Positions 26,216-35,730 of a stretch of 64,000 nucleotides of DNA are shown piece after piece. Positions within the stretch are counted from its first letter, which is position 1; every line of letters starts with the position of its first letter. The notes beneath the pieces are model-generated. The model saw nothing but the letters and a program-made list of their open reading frames with translations. It did no database searches and was not told the DNA's origin. A program made the position numbers and the translations under genes. This DNA comes from Candidatus Hydrogenedens sp. (GTDB taxonomy: Bacteria > Hydrogenedentota > Hydrogenedentia > Hydrogenedentales > Hydrogenedentaceae). The DNA lies in the NCBI GenBank assembly GCA_035378955.1, contig DAOSUS010000007.1, positions 24,578-88,577 of the forward strand. Reading direction: 5' to 3'.

Positions 26216-27803
26216 TTGAAATTCTTCTTTTCTTTAAGAGAAGTAAAATGTAAATAATAAGTCCAGAAAGGCTTAAAAATAACGAAATCAAATCGGGATT
26301 AAAAGGCAACATATACTTGGATGGTTGTGGAACCTTATAAATTCCCCCTGAACGCAATCGGATACCAATTTCTGGATAATCCGACATGGGTTCATATACA
26401 AGAGTTTTATTTTTACCGATAATTGTATTTGCTGGAAAGAATGAACCAGATGGTGTGAACAATCCCGATATACCCGTATTCGTGCAATGTATAATAGGAA
26501 GTCGCGTTTCAATAGCACGCATTCGGCATATTTCTAACTCCTGGCTTAGTGCATTTGTTGCTCCGAACCATGACAAATTTGTTAAAACGGCTATAAGATT
26601 TGCCCCCTGTTTTCTTAAATTGTAAGCCATATTACTAAACAACACTTCAAAGCAGATAAGAGGTCCAACAGTTAATTGCTCATTGATGGTAAATACCTTT
26701 TGTTCTTTACCAGCAGTTACATCATAAGGTAGAATACTTCGTAAGAAAGGGAGAAATTGAGATAAAGGTAGATATTCTCCAAAGGGTGCTAAATGGACTT
26801 TATCATAAAAGTTTACAACTTCCCCTTCTGTATTTACCCAGATACAGGAATTATAATCATTTCCCTCTGAATCCATTCTTGTTGTGCCCGTAATAAGATG
26901 TAGTGATTTTTCACGGGTGAAGTTTTGGATTAAGGTTAATATTTCTTTATCTTTATAATCAGACATAATCAGTGCCTCAGGCCAGAAAATAACCTGAACA
27001 TTTTTATTTTCAATCAGACTGTTCGTATACTGAATAGTCCATCGAACCATATCCTCGTACCATATAGGGTCAAACTTCATTTCTTGAGGAAAACAAGGTT
27101 GTACAATGGCTACATGGATATCATATTCTTTTTGATTTTTTGTATTTGCTAAAAGGTAGGAACCCAAGAAATGGACTAAAAATAGAATAGCTACTGCGTG
27201 AAATAAATACTTCCATCTTCCTTGTTTGCTTAAAATTGTAAATGAGATAAGCATATTTACAGTCAGGATAAAAAAGGAAAGAAGCGGGACACTTCCTATG
27301 GCTACCCATTGAGAAAAATAAATATCAGGGCCCTGGCTATAACCCAAATTGCACCAACCGAAACCTGTTAAGGCATGTCCCTGTACCCATTCCATTCCTA
27401 CCCAGAGAAGTCCCGAAGTATATACTTTTGAAATAACCGATATATTTTTTCCATATTTTGAAAATCCGTAACCATATATAGCCCATAAAATAGAAAGACC
27501 TGCTGATAGGCACTGATACCCAATGAATGCAGGACCACCAACCCAAAACATATTTGTGATAAGCCAATTAAGAGTAAGCGAATGGAAAACCCATCCACTT
27601 ATAAAGAAATATAATGATACCTTTGACAAACTTTGTTCAGGAATTACGATAACAAATAAAGGAACAAAAGCAATCCATATTAAGAAATAAAGATGAAATT
27701 TAGGAAAACATAAAAACAGAGTAATCCCTGTTAAAATAGAAAGGGAAAAAGGGTTCTTTATTATTTTTTTAATTTTTTGAATAAAAAATGGAATCTTATT
27801 CAT
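26193..27803 (-). CDS. lnt: Apolipoprotein N-acyltransferase
   Basis: Inner-membrane enzyme that adds the third acyl chain to the N-terminal cysteine of lipoproteins, a diderm trait. The 536-residue protein has several N-terminal membrane helices and a C-terminal nitrilase-type domain with the catalytic triad: Glu276 (FWPEAL), Lys335 (DKVHLAPFGEYLP) and Cys384 (GPLICFEVLF). Length fits Lnt. It is followed by murJ with an overlap. Its presence supports mature triacylated lipoproteins here, such as those encoded at 30253-31230 and 39053-45031. Confidence 0.94.
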   Translation of the reverse strand: MNKIPFFIQKIKKIIKNPFSLSILTGITLFLCFPKFHLYFLIWIAFVPLFVIVIPEQSLSKVSLYFFISGWVFHSLTLNWLITNMFWVGGPAFIGYQCLSAGLSILWAIYGYGFSKYGKNISVISKVYTSGLLWVGMEWVQGHALTGFGWCNLGYSQGPDIYFSQWVAIGSVPLLSFFILTVNMLISFTILSKQGRWKYLFHAVAILFLVHFLGSYLLANTKNQKEYDIHVAIVQPCFPQEMKFDPIWYEDMVRWTIQYTNSLIENKNVQVIFWPEALIMSDYKDKEILTLIQNFTREKSLHLITGTTRMDSEGNDYNSCIWVNTEGEVVNFYDKVHLAPFGEYLPLSQFLPFLRSILPYDVTAGKEQKVFTINEQLTVGPLICFEVLFSNMAYNLRKQGANLIAVLTNLSWFGATNALSQELEICRMRAIETRLPIIHCTNTGISGLFTPSGSFFPANTIIGKNKTLVYEPMSDYPEIGIRLRSGGIYKVPQPSKYMLPFNPDLISLFLSLSGLIIYILLLLKKRRISNENGTNG

Positions 27804-27897
27804 GGGTAATTTTGATTAGTATGCTGTTAAATAAGATAAATTTTTTGTAAGTATACAACATATTATCAGAATAGGATTGGTTTTTTCAGACTGTAAA

Positions 27898-29061
27898 TTA
27901 TAAATCGTCCTGCATGGCTTTAATTTCTTCTTCAATTCGGTCTTTGTTTTGCCATTTATCACCTCGTTTTTCCCAGAACCGAATTGCACTTGACCCTTCT
28001 TCCGAAAGTGTTCGCAGGTCAACTACTGTAGGTTGGACAAATATAAGGAGGTGGGTGATATCTGATTGGGCTCTTCGGGAACGGAAAGGAATTCCCAATA
28101 AGGGAAGTTTTCCAATTCCCGGAACACGATTTTCAGATTTTCGAATATTACGGCTGGAGAGTCCTCCGATGACCAGAGTTTGACCGTTAGGAACGACGAC
28201 AAAACCTGTTTGAGAACGTTTTGAGAATACAGGTAAATCAATTCCTCTGAGACGGTCAATGCGGCTAATATCGGTAACATCTAATTGTTTAATTTCCAGT
28301 TGTATCATGTTATTGGGTAATATGGTTGGGACTAATTCTAAATTTACTCCTATATCTCGCCATGCAACACTTAGATTGGGGACAGCAGATTTTGTAATTG
28401 ATTGATAAGGGATTTGACCACCGGCTTTAATTACAGCAGGAGTTCCATTCGTCACTAAAATCTCGGGTTTGGAGATAAGGTCAACATCGGATTTCGTTTC
28501 CAATGCACGAAAAACCCCATCTAATGTTCCATAATCCCATGTAAGTAGACTGAATGTTAAACCTCCTCCTTGTAGAGATTGTATTCCGGGAAGTGATGCG
28601 TTTTCATCTCTTCGGATAGGTTTTTCACTGAAATCGGGATTTTTGTAAGGAACTGCGAAAGGCGGTTGAGAAGGATTTGCAGATGGCGCAGGTAAGGTAA
28701 CAGAAGAAAAGTCCTGAGAAAAATCGGTTGTGTTTGTAGTTATTTGGGGAATTTTTAAATGTTCATTTTCTTTTTCTCTATAAAAACGGACAAAATTTAA
28801 ATTGGTTCCTAATCTTCTCATTCCGTTTTCATTAGTTTCACTAATCCATACTTGAACCTGCACCTGACGGATATCCACAGGTGGAGGGGGCGTTGGAGGT
28901 GGTGGAGGAGCAGCAGGTTGTTGTTCGGCAGGGGCTGGAGCAGCAGGAGCGGGTGCAGGTTGTTGGGCGTCCTGTGCAAAGAGATGAGTTGTAAAAAATA
29001 AAAAAAGTGGTAATATAAAAAATATCATGAAATATATGTATGTAAAATATCTATTTTTCAT
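27898..29061 (-). CDS. Short secretin-domain outer-membrane protein (PulD/GspD-like C-domain)
   Basis: A 387-residue exported protein: hydrophobic signal ending near LFA, then a Pro/Ala-rich stretch (~30-60) and a linker. The C-terminal ~230 residues form a secretin domain, with the strand-rich LISKPEILVTNGTPAVIKAGGQIPYQ, ITRIDRLR-like region, and the closing motif NRVPGIGKLPLLGIPFRS followed by HLLIFVQPTVVD, which matches the secretin signature. The N0/N1 domains of full secretins (600+ residues) are absent. Type II/III and type IV pilus secretins form 12-15-mer channels; whether this short form assembles is unknown. It overlaps its upstream neighbour by 4 bases (ATGA). No secretion ATPase or pseudopilin gene is in this window. 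Confidence 0.78.
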   Translation of the reverse strand: MKNRYFTYIYFMIFFILPLFLFFTTHLFAQDAQQPAPAPAAPAPAEQQPAAPPPPPTPPPPVDIRQVQVQVWISETNENGMRRLGTNLNFVRFYREKENEHLKIPQITTNTTDFSQDFSSVTLPAPSANPSQPPFAVPYKNPDFSEKPIRRDENASLPGIQSLQGGGLTFSLLTWDYGTLDGVFRALETKSDVDLISKPEILVTNGTPAVIKAGGQIPYQSITKSAVPNLSVAWRDIGVNLELVPTILPNNMIQLEIKQLDVTDISRIDRLRGIDLPVFSKRSQTGFVVVPNGQTLVIGGLSSRNIRKSENRVPGIGKLPLLGIPFRSRRAQSDITHLLIFVQPTVVDLRTLSEEGSSAIRFWEKRGDKWQNKDRIEEEIKAMQDDL

Positions 29062-30260
29062 TTTTTATTAATCCCTTTATCCAGGTCGGATTCCACTCCA
29101 TTTTCATCTTTTTTAATTTGAACACCTGTTATTCCTTCGGCTATACCTTCGGGTATTTCCTTCAGTCCTCCTAAAACATTTGTAATGATTTCAGTGGGTG
29201 AAATTTTTGTGGATTTCTTTTCTTCTTCCGAGGTGAAGCCATACTGGTCTGCTACGGTATATGAGGGTCTCCATAATTCTGCTTTTAATAAAAATACAAG
29301 TTCTCTTCTCCCTTCATCTTTTTTCTTATTACCTATCCCCTGAGTTAAGGGTATTTCAGGTGCCTTAAAAGGTGTAACTCTTTGAATTAAACCATTGGCT
29401 AATTCCTCTCCCTGTATGAGCCAAGGAACAGAAGAAGATGTTCTTGTTCGGGTATTTCGATACAGTCCTCCTAAAATTAACACCTGTCCATGTCGAACCC
29501 AGATAGTAGTAGTAATACTACGAGAAATAAATTCGGGGACACTGATTGTGTTTGCAGTATTTCCTGCAACAGACACATTGAGGCGTTGTCCTTCTTCCGT
29601 AATTGCTGCGGTAATTGTTAATTGAATGTAAATATCCTCTGTTGTTCTTGGGTCTCCATCATCATCAATGACCTTATTTGCCTGAACGCTTAAATTGACG
29701 CCTGTGGGTTTAAATTCGGTTACTTGTTGTGTAACTACACCAACGACAATCGTATTTTCATAGGGTATTTCTTGAACCGTTTGTATTACAGTAGGGGCTG
29801 CAGCACCTACCGGAACTAATGCTTTGGGACGGGATAAAATGAAGGCTCGGTTTTGACTTACCAATGCTTGAAGTACCGCTTCAAAATCGCCCCATTTGCT
29901 TGTCATTCTATCCAGAAAAACGGTTATGGTTGGAGATTGTGTCGTTGGAAAAGTTAAGTCTCCGGTTGTAATGGCTGGATTTCCTAAGGATACTCTACCA
30001 TAAGGACGCGGGTCTGTTTTTTGACGGAAGTAACCAGAAAGTCCTGTTTCACTCCCAATATGTGTTTGGAATTCAATGATTTTAACAGATACATTTATCT
30101 GTTGAGGTGCCGGATTTTGAGCTAAAGAATTAAAAGTCACGGTTAAAAAACAGATAACGAAGAAAAAAAGATATACCCTATATTTTTTGACATTAAAAAT
30201 ATTTCTTTTCAATAAATGATACATATATTTTCTGAGTGAGTTTTGTTTCATTTTATTCAT
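29058..30260 (-). CDS. Second secretin-like exported protein, divergent secretin domain
   Basis: ATG 30260 (ATGAATAA overlap with the preceding gene) gives ~400 residues; an ATG at 30251 and a more upstream in-frame ATG at 30281 are alternatives. After a basic stretch and a signal segment (VYLFFFVICFLTVTF..LAQ) comes a region like secretin-type C-domains: FEAVLQALVSQNRAFILSRPKALVPVGAAA, VQEIPYENTIV, and SRSITTTIWVRHGQVLILGGL. The closing motif is degenerate compared with the next gene. A C-terminal tail of charged residues extends past the domain. Together with the downstream secretin-like gene it suggests a paired or hetero-oligomeric assembly (inference). It is strand- and frame-consistent with a five-part cluster ending at 27898. 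Confidence 0.68.
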   Translation of the reverse strand: MNKMKQNSLRKYMYHLLKRNIFNVKKYRVYLFFFVICFLTVTFNSLAQNPAPQQINVSVKIIEFQTHIGSETGLSGYFRQKTDPRPYGRVSLGNPAITTGDLTFPTTQSPTITVFLDRMTSKWGDFEAVLQALVSQNRAFILSRPKALVPVGAAAPTVIQTVQEIPYENTIVVGVVTQQVTEFKPTGVNLSVQANKVIDDDGDPRTTEDIYIQLTITAAITEEGQRLNVSVAGNTANTISVPEFISRSITTTIWVRHGQVLILGGLYRNTRTRTSSSVPWLIQGEELANGLIQRVTPFKAPEIPLTQGIGNKKKDEGRRELVFLLKAELWRPSYTVADQYGFTSEEEKKSTKISPTEIITNVLGGLKEIPEGIAEGITGVQIKKDENGVESDLDKGINKK

Positions 30261-31230
30261 CATAATAAGCCATATAATCATAATGGTCTATATTTTCTAT
30301 ATTATCAAAGTTTGTGAATTGAGCACTAAATGGTTTAATTTGCCCTGAATTTAAGTTTCCGAGTGAAATAGTTCGTGTGTCGTAAACTATCCCGCTAAAT
30401 CCATAGATAGTTAACTGAACAGTTACATTTCGCAATGTTCTTGAACTACGATTTCGAACCTGCCCAGATACATTGTAAATATGATGTTTGAAGTCACTCG
30501 ACCAGCCTAATGAACGACCACTTCGGAAAGAAGTTACATTAAAGAAAATAATAGGATTTTTTTCCGCTTCGCGTTTGAGTGCTTCTTGTGGTGTTAATAT
30601 TATAATTTCACCATTTGCTCCTTTTTCAAGCCTACTGGAAATAACAGGGTGAGACCAATAATTGGAATCTAAAGAAATTATAGATTTGTATAGATTTCCC
30701 GCCTTAGAAAAATCTTGATTTATCCAATACCAATTGGCTAACTGTAACATAGTATCAATATTTTTTGGCTCTTGCTGTAATTTTTGTTCAAGAGTCCGAA
30801 TCTGGTTTTCTATTGTATCTACCTTTTCAATTTGGTGTATTGGTGAGCCTATCAATGTCCCTATTTGTTTACGGGAATGTTCAGCATAAATGCCCTTAGG
30901 TGCTATTTGTAAGTATTTAATATAATAATTTAAAGCATTTTGAGGACTTCCTAATTCTTGATATACAACTCCCAAGAAATAATAAGCAGTAGTATCTTTC
31001 TCTCCACTTTCTACAACCGATAATAATTTAGGAAGAGCCTGAGCAAACTGTCCTTTTTCGATTAATTGCTGAGCCATTTTTATTTCTGAAAAGGTTGTAT
31101 TTGTGTTGTAAAGATTTCTATGACTTAAATCTAAAGAATCCTTATCTCGTTTTGTGAAAGGGTTTCCTTGACAGCTGCTTAGATATAAAAGGAGGGTTAA
31201 TCCTACTATTGTTTTATAAAAATTTGCCAT
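30253..31230 (-). CDS. TPR lipoprotein with FxLYD-like C-terminal domain
   Basis: A 325-residue protein with a lipoprotein signal (LLLYLSSC, lipobox Cys followed by QGNP). Residues ~50-180 contain TPR-like helix pairs (KGQFAQALPKLLSVVESGEKDTTAYYFLGVVYQ, PQNALNYYIKYLQIAP, IDTMLQLANWYWINQDFSKAGNLY). The C-terminal ~100 residues (YNVSGQVRNRSSRTLRNVTVQLTIYG, ISLGNLNSGQIKPFSAQF) resemble the FxLYD domain. TPR lipoproteins such as pilotins help secretins reach or assemble in the outer membrane, and the two secretin-like genes lie directly downstream with overlapping ends, so such a role is plausible but unproven. Confidence 0.72.
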   Translation of the reverse strand: MANFYKTIVGLTLLLYLSSCQGNPFTKRDKDSLDLSHRNLYNTNTTFSEIKMAQQLIEKGQFAQALPKLLSVVESGEKDTTAYYFLGVVYQELGSPQNALNYYIKYLQIAPKGIYAEHSRKQIGTLIGSPIHQIEKVDTIENQIRTLEQKLQQEPKNIDTMLQLANWYWINQDFSKAGNLYKSIISLDSNYWSHPVISSRLEKGANGEIIILTPQEALKREAEKNPIIFFNVTSFRSGRSLGWSSDFKHHIYNVSGQVRNRSSRTLRNVTVQLTIYGFSGIVYDTRTISLGNLNSGQIKPFSAQFTNFDNIENIDHYDYMAYYDE

Positions 31231-31293
31231 GCATTACCTTTTTTATCTATATATAGAAAAAAACAATTATTTAATATTATAGACTTTGCAATA

Positions 31294-31698
31294 TTATCTT
31301 TTAGCAAGTCGTTCTAAGACTTTGGATGTAATATCTTCTGCAGGAATTTGTTCACCAGTGTTTTGCCAATAATTAAATTCTGCCACAAGGTCGAACTGGC
31401 TTTCTTGAGCAACCTCTTGTATTGTTTTTACTGCCCGTTCACTGGCTTTGCTTAACATTATCCAGTATTTTGCTGTGCCTGCCTCTATTTTCCTTTCTTT
31501 AATACCTGTAAATTCTGGTGTTGCTTGAATAACTTCTTCAAATTTAACCAGACCCGGTTTATTAAATTTGGAGGCAGTTCCCCAAAAGATTTTCTGCTCA
31601 TCTACCTTATCAGGGGATAAAGATAATGGGTCGGCTAACGCCCATACATTACTGCACAGAAGGGCGAGGCTTATTATTAAAGCTGTGCTTATCCGCAT
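31294..31698 (-). CDS. Small exported protein of unknown function
   Basis: A 134-residue protein with a clear signal peptide (MRISTALIISLALLCSNVWALA). The mature part is ~113 residues, mixed charged and hydrophobic, with no recognised domain. It lies 63 bases upstream of the TPR lipoprotein gene on the same strand, with an AAGGAGAA-like ribosome site, and is probably the first gene of the secretin-like cluster. A periplasmic partner of that assembly is one possibility. Confidence 0.65.
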   Translation of the reverse strand: MRISTALIISLALLCSNVWALADPLSLSPDKVDEQKIFWGTASKFNKPGLVKFEEVIQATPEFTGIKERKIEAGTAKYWIMLSKASERAVKTIQEVAQESQFDLVAEFNYWQNTGEQIPAEDITSKVLERLAKR

Positions 31699-32148
31699 AT
31701 TATTCTCCTTTCCTTATGTGCATGTTCTTATTTTAAATTTGTTTTACTAATTTACCAATATTAAACTATACTTATTTAATCTTTCTTCATATATAAAAAG
31801 TTTCATTTCTTTTGAAAAAAATTAAAAAATTTTTTTAAAAAATACAATATGTTGAGTATCGTTCTGTTTATAGTATATATATAGTATATCTTAGATTCAA
31901 GAAAAAACATAAGAAAGATACAAATAAACACAAAAATGGAACATAAGATTTATGACAATATAGTTTTTTCCATTTCCTGTACTTTTCAATAGGACTACTG
32001 GAGATAGATGTTTTATCATGTATAAGACGAAGTGAAATTCAAGTTATATCTAATAGGATTGTATAATATCATAGTAGATTATTCGTTTAATGATAGTTGT
32101 TTGTATTAAAATGGTGATAAATATTTTAATATCAAAAAAGGATAAAAT
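31699..32148. other. 450-base AT-rich divergent intergenic region
   Basis: No gene was found. The region separates the minus-strand secretin-like cluster from the plus-strand GH42-like gene and should carry promoters for both. A TATAAT box lies at 32062-32067 with a weak TTCAAG 18 bases upstream, which could drive the plus-strand gene. A run of A and T with the self-complementary TTAAAAAATTTTTTTAA near 31830 and an alternating TATATATAG stretch near 31875 may mark bent or easily melted DNA. No hairpin of terminator quality was seen. Confidence 0.45.
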
Positions 32149-34716
32149 ATGGATTATAAGTTCTGCAGATTTTTTGTTTATGCTTTATTAGTTGGACTAT
32201 TATTTTGCCTTTCCCCGTTTCCCTCTTATGGGGATGAAACAGGTGATGAATATTCTGCCTTTCGGTTGTTAAATAAATCAGTTATACCTGGAAAAAATAT
32301 TTCATTGGAAATTTCTTTTGGTAATTTAATGGAAAAAGAAGGAGAATCATTAGTTCCTCTTATATGTGAGATAGAGGCTAAACATAGTTATTCTTATGTT
32401 GTTGCCTCTCTTGATATTTCAGAGGGAAAAGATAAAGAAACTCAAGTTCCTATTAATACTACTCAGACGGTTTCTTTAGTAAAGGGATATAATCGTATTC
32501 TATTTCTGTTACCTCTTCGAAAATTGAAAGATGGTATCTATTATGGAATTTTGCAGGTTAAATATACCACAGAGGAAAAACCTGCTATTGTTGAGTTCCA
32601 GATGGAGAAAATATCTTCTCAGGGACTGAAAGAGCAATTAAATGTTGTATCTCAAGAGGTTGATAATATTTTATCCTTAATTAAAGATAGAAGGGGTGAT
32701 AAGGCTGTTGAACTTAGTTTAGTAAAAAATTTATTATCACAAGCCCAAAATGAATTTAACAATAAACATTGGGAAGATTTGTCAGATACACTGAATATAT
32801 TGCAAGAGCAAATTTCGAAGGTAAAAGTTTCGCTTTCGGAAAATAGTGAAACAGTTCCTGCCCAACAAAAAGATAACCTATCTTTATCAATTACTGCTGA
32901 AGGCGTATTTTCAGGCAAAAAACCTGCAAATGTGATAGGGCTATATTTGAATGAACCAACAATAGATAATGCGAAAATGGTTATAGACTATGCAATTCCT
33001 GTGGTAGTTTTCCCAATTACACTGGATAAATTATTCCCGACGGAGACAGGAGAAGAATTTTTATCCGAAGATATTACAGGAGTATTGAATTATTTATTTG
33101 AGAATAAAGTTTATGTTTTAGTTCAGATGGTTCAGGAACAACTTCCCCCGTGGTTTTATGAAAAGAACCCGGACATACATAAAGATAGTTTTGTAGATTT
33201 ATCTCAAAGGACTGTGTGGGACTTAATTGAAAAGGGATATAAGAAAATAATCAATTATTGTAAAGAAAAGCCATTTTTCCTTGGAATGAGTTTAGTAATT
33301 GAGCCCAAATTTAAATTTGATGGAGATTTAGTGCGTCAGTCGTTTATTGAATGGGTTAAGGTCAATTATCCGGACAGACAAACATTAAATCAGGTCTGGC
33401 ATGCACATTTAGCGAATTATGATGAAATCACCATTTGGGATGAGGTCGCTCCTCATTGGAGTTATCAAAATCGAAGAGCCTATCAATACGATTGGCAGAA
33501 TTTTCATCGCGAAATGATTTCCAATTTGTGTAAAGGGGTATTAGAGCAATTCCGCTCATACTCATCCAATATCCCTGTTTCAATTACCTTTCCATCAAAA
33601 GTTTTTGAATTAGATGAGACCCAATTTACCCCTAACCGTGAACAAATGATTCCTTATCTGGATTTTATTTCTATGAATGTTTCATACAGCACAGAAGATA
33701 CCGTATATGCTCAAGGATATCCTGACCCTACAGTAGATATTATCTGGATGCGTTCTGTGTCTAAGGGGAAACCCATTGTTATATCCTGTGCTGATTTAAA
33801 TTTCAAGGAAGGTATGACAAATTCTGAGAAATATAAACATACACGAAGTTTCTTATGGGAAATGGTATTAGCAGGGGCACAAATTGTTGCTGTTAATGTT
33901 GTAGGGGATTTGAGGGATAATGTAGAAATATGGAAAGCTATTAACGATACAAACTTTTTGTTTTCTAAAATTAGTTCGGAACTTAGACAATTCCAATTAT
34001 CAAAATCAACAGTGCGTGTTTTGTTTAGTGATTCCTCTAAAATTTTAGATGGAGGGGCGCCTCATTTAAAATCGGCAAGGTTTGCTTATGAGGGTAGTTC
34101 CTTTGCAGGGTACGATGTATGTTTTGCAACAGAGAAGGAAATAGAATCGGGGATATTACAGGATACAAAAGTCCTCATTATGCCTCAAACATTATCTCTG
34201 GAAGATGATGTTTTCAATATGATTACGGATTTTATTCGTAATGGGAGTTATGTGATTCGCGTAGGAACACAGATTCCCTATGACCCCAAAGGAATGTCTC
34301 GTCGGGATGTAGTTCAACCTACCAGTAATACGGTGCTGGTGCGTGGAATGAATCTTCCAACAGAATACCTTCAAGGTATGGATGCCGTAATTTCTAAGAA
34401 GGCTTTAGCATCTATTCCGAGACCTGTAAACAAAGTCGGATATCCGTTGGAAGGAGTGAAGTCAAGATTTATCCCTACGGAAGATGGAGGAGGGTATTTA
34501 TATTTGCTTAATTTAAGGAAAGAGGATGTTCTCTGCCGACTCACAGGATATTTACAGAAAGGTCTTAATTTGATGGACAACACAGAGGTTGAATTTCCAA
34601 AAGATTTACAACCCTTAGAATTAATGTTTGTAAAATTGGTTCCGCCAAACTATGAGAAAATTGTTCAAACAGAACCATCGCCTACAGAGAAAGTAGAAAA
34701 GAAAAAGCATAAATAA
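32149..34716 (+). CDS. Secreted glycoside hydrolase-like protein related to GH42 beta-galactosidases
   Basis: An 855-residue exported protein with a hydrophobic signal (FVYALLVGLLFCLSPF). Residues ~30-240 carry a beta-rich region and a charged helical segment. The central ~250-620 region looks like a GH42-type barrel: VLVQMVQEQLPPWF, the LGMSLVIEPKFKFDG stretch whose Glu385 occupies the acid/base position of GH42, and SFIEWVKVNYPDRQTLNQVW, matching the GH42 segment after it; ISMNVSYSTE is nearby. Residues ~640-760 resemble the GH42 trimerisation/GATase-like domain (VLIMPQTLSLEDDVFNMI). The nucleophile Glu was not identified, so activity and substrate are uncertain. The next gene (HAD) follows by 14 bases. 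Confidence 0.7.
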   Translation: MDYKFCRFFVYALLVGLLFCLSPFPSYGDETGDEYSAFRLLNKSVIPGKNISLEISFGNLMEKEGESLVPLICEIEAKHSYSYVVASLDISEGKDKETQVPINTTQTVSLVKGYNRILFLLPLRKLKDGIYYGILQVKYTTEEKPAIVEFQMEKISSQGLKEQLNVVSQEVDNILSLIKDRRGDKAVELSLVKNLLSQAQNEFNNKHWEDLSDTLNILQEQISKVKVSLSENSETVPAQQKDNLSLSITAEGVFSGKKPANVIGLYLNEPTIDNAKMVIDYAIPVVVFPITLDKLFPTETGEEFLSEDITGVLNYLFENKVYVLVQMVQEQLPPWFYEKNPDIHKDSFVDLSQRTVWDLIEKGYKKIINYCKEKPFFLGMSLVIEPKFKFDGDLVRQSFIEWVKVNYPDRQTLNQVWHAHLANYDEITIWDEVAPHWSYQNRRAYQYDWQNFHREMISNLCKGVLEQFRSYSSNIPVSITFPSKVFELDETQFTPNREQMIPYLDFISMNVSYSTEDTVYAQGYPDPTVDIIWMRSVSKGKPIVISCADLNFKEGMTNSEKYKHTRSFLWEMVLAGAQIVAVNVVGDLRDNVEIWKAINDTNFLFSKISSELRQFQLSKSTVRVLFSDSSKILDGGAPHLKSARFAYEGSSFAGYDVCFATEKEIESGILQDTKVLIMPQTLSLEDDVFNMITDFIRNGSYVIRVGTQIPYDPKGMSRRDVVQPTSNTVLVRGMNLPTEYLQGMDAVISKKALASIPRPVNKVGYPLEGVKSRFIPTEDGGGYLYLLNLRKEDVLCRLTGYLQKGLNLMDNTEVEFPKDLQPLELMFVKLVPPNYEKIVQTEPSPTEKVEKKKHK

Positions 34717-34730
34717 AGGAAAAAACAGCT

Positions 34731-35696
34731 TTGACAGGAACAGAAACAGGAACTACTTCACCATTCTCTCAAAATGTTATTGCTATAGTGTGGGATTTTG
34801 ATTTTACATTAACCCCTAAAAATATGCAGGTGCCTCTTTTTACTGCTTACGGAGTAAATGAGGAAAAATTCTGGAAGGAAGTAAATGCTTTACCAGCCTA
34901 CTATAAAAAGGCAGGGGTGCGGGTATCCGAAGAAACTGCTTATCTATGGCATATTATTTCTTATATACAGGCAGGGAAATTTCCCGATTTGACCAATCGG
35001 AAACTACGAGAATTGGGAAAAAAGATAGAGTTTTATCCCGGGTTACCCGAGTTTTTTCCAATGATTCAGCAGTTGTTAGAGAGAGAACCTTTTACAGAAT
35101 ATGATTTGAAGGTAGAACATTATATTGTAAGTAGCGGTTTAACAGAGATGATACGCGGGTCAAAGATTGCCCCGTATATTTCAGGGGTATGGGCTTGTGA
35201 ATTTATAGAAGTGCCGGCAGGTCCTGATGAGGACTTTTCCCAAAATCCCAAGAGTGGATTAATTAGTCAAGTCGGGTATATTATTGACCACACTACAAAA
35301 ACGAGGGCTTTATTTGAAATAAACAAGGGAGTTAATAAAGTGGAAGGAATTAGTGTTAACGATTCTATTCCCGAAAATGCAAGACGAGTTCCATTCAAAA
35401 ATATGATTTATGTAGGTGATGGACCAAGCGATATCCCTTGTTTTTCTGTAGTGCAAAAACATGGTGGTTTGACTTATGCCGTCTATCCTAAAGGAAATGA
35501 ATATAAATATCAACAGGTTATTGACCTTCTGGAATCAAAGAGAATAGACGCATACGGACCTGCGGATTATCGGGAAGATAGTGAAACTGTTCTCTGGATG
35601 CGAAAAAAAGTATTAAGTATTGCCCAACGGATTATTGATGAAAAGAAAAGTGCTTTATATTCACAAATAAAATCAGGTCCTAAACATACCAGTTAG
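34731..35696 (+). CDS. HAD-superfamily phosphatase
   Basis: A 321-residue protein. Translation probably starts at TTG 34731, preceded by AAAGGA. Motif I is WDFDFTLTP (D22, D24); motif III/IV is seen in IYVGDGPSDIPCF near ~225. The cap region between is long and helical. This is a HAD phosphatase of the phosphoserine-phosphatase-like type; the substrate is unknown. It starts 14 bases after the GH42-like gene, so the two may be an operon, and a hairpin with a T-run lies over its stop codon. Confidence 0.85.
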   Translation: MTGTETGTTSPFSQNVIAIVWDFDFTLTPKNMQVPLFTAYGVNEEKFWKEVNALPAYYKKAGVRVSEETAYLWHIISYIQAGKFPDLTNRKLRELGKKIEFYPGLPEFFPMIQQLLEREPFTEYDLKVEHYIVSSGLTEMIRGSKIAPYISGVWACEFIEVPAGPDEDFSQNPKSGLISQVGYIIDHTTKTRALFEINKGVNKVEGISVNDSIPENARRVPFKNMIYVGDGPSDIPCFSVVQKHGGLTYAVYPKGNEYKYQQVIDLLESKRIDAYGPADYREDSETVLWMRKKVLSIAQRIIDEKKSALYSQIKSGPKHTS

Positions 35697-35730
35697 TAAG
35701 TAAGATTTTTCCACTTACTTTGTTTTTTTA
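35695..35730 (+). terminator. Intrinsic terminator after the HAD phosphatase gene
   Basis: AGTAAGT (35695-35701) pairs with ACTTACT (35713-35719) over 7 bases around an 11-base loop, followed by TTGTTTTTTTA. The stem overlaps the stop codons of the two convergent genes. It is weak in GC, so the call is moderate. Confidence 0.5.

Noticed and set aside
31820..31890. AT inverted repeat as a terminator
   Set aside because: It has no GC-containing stem, and both neighbouring genes point away from it.
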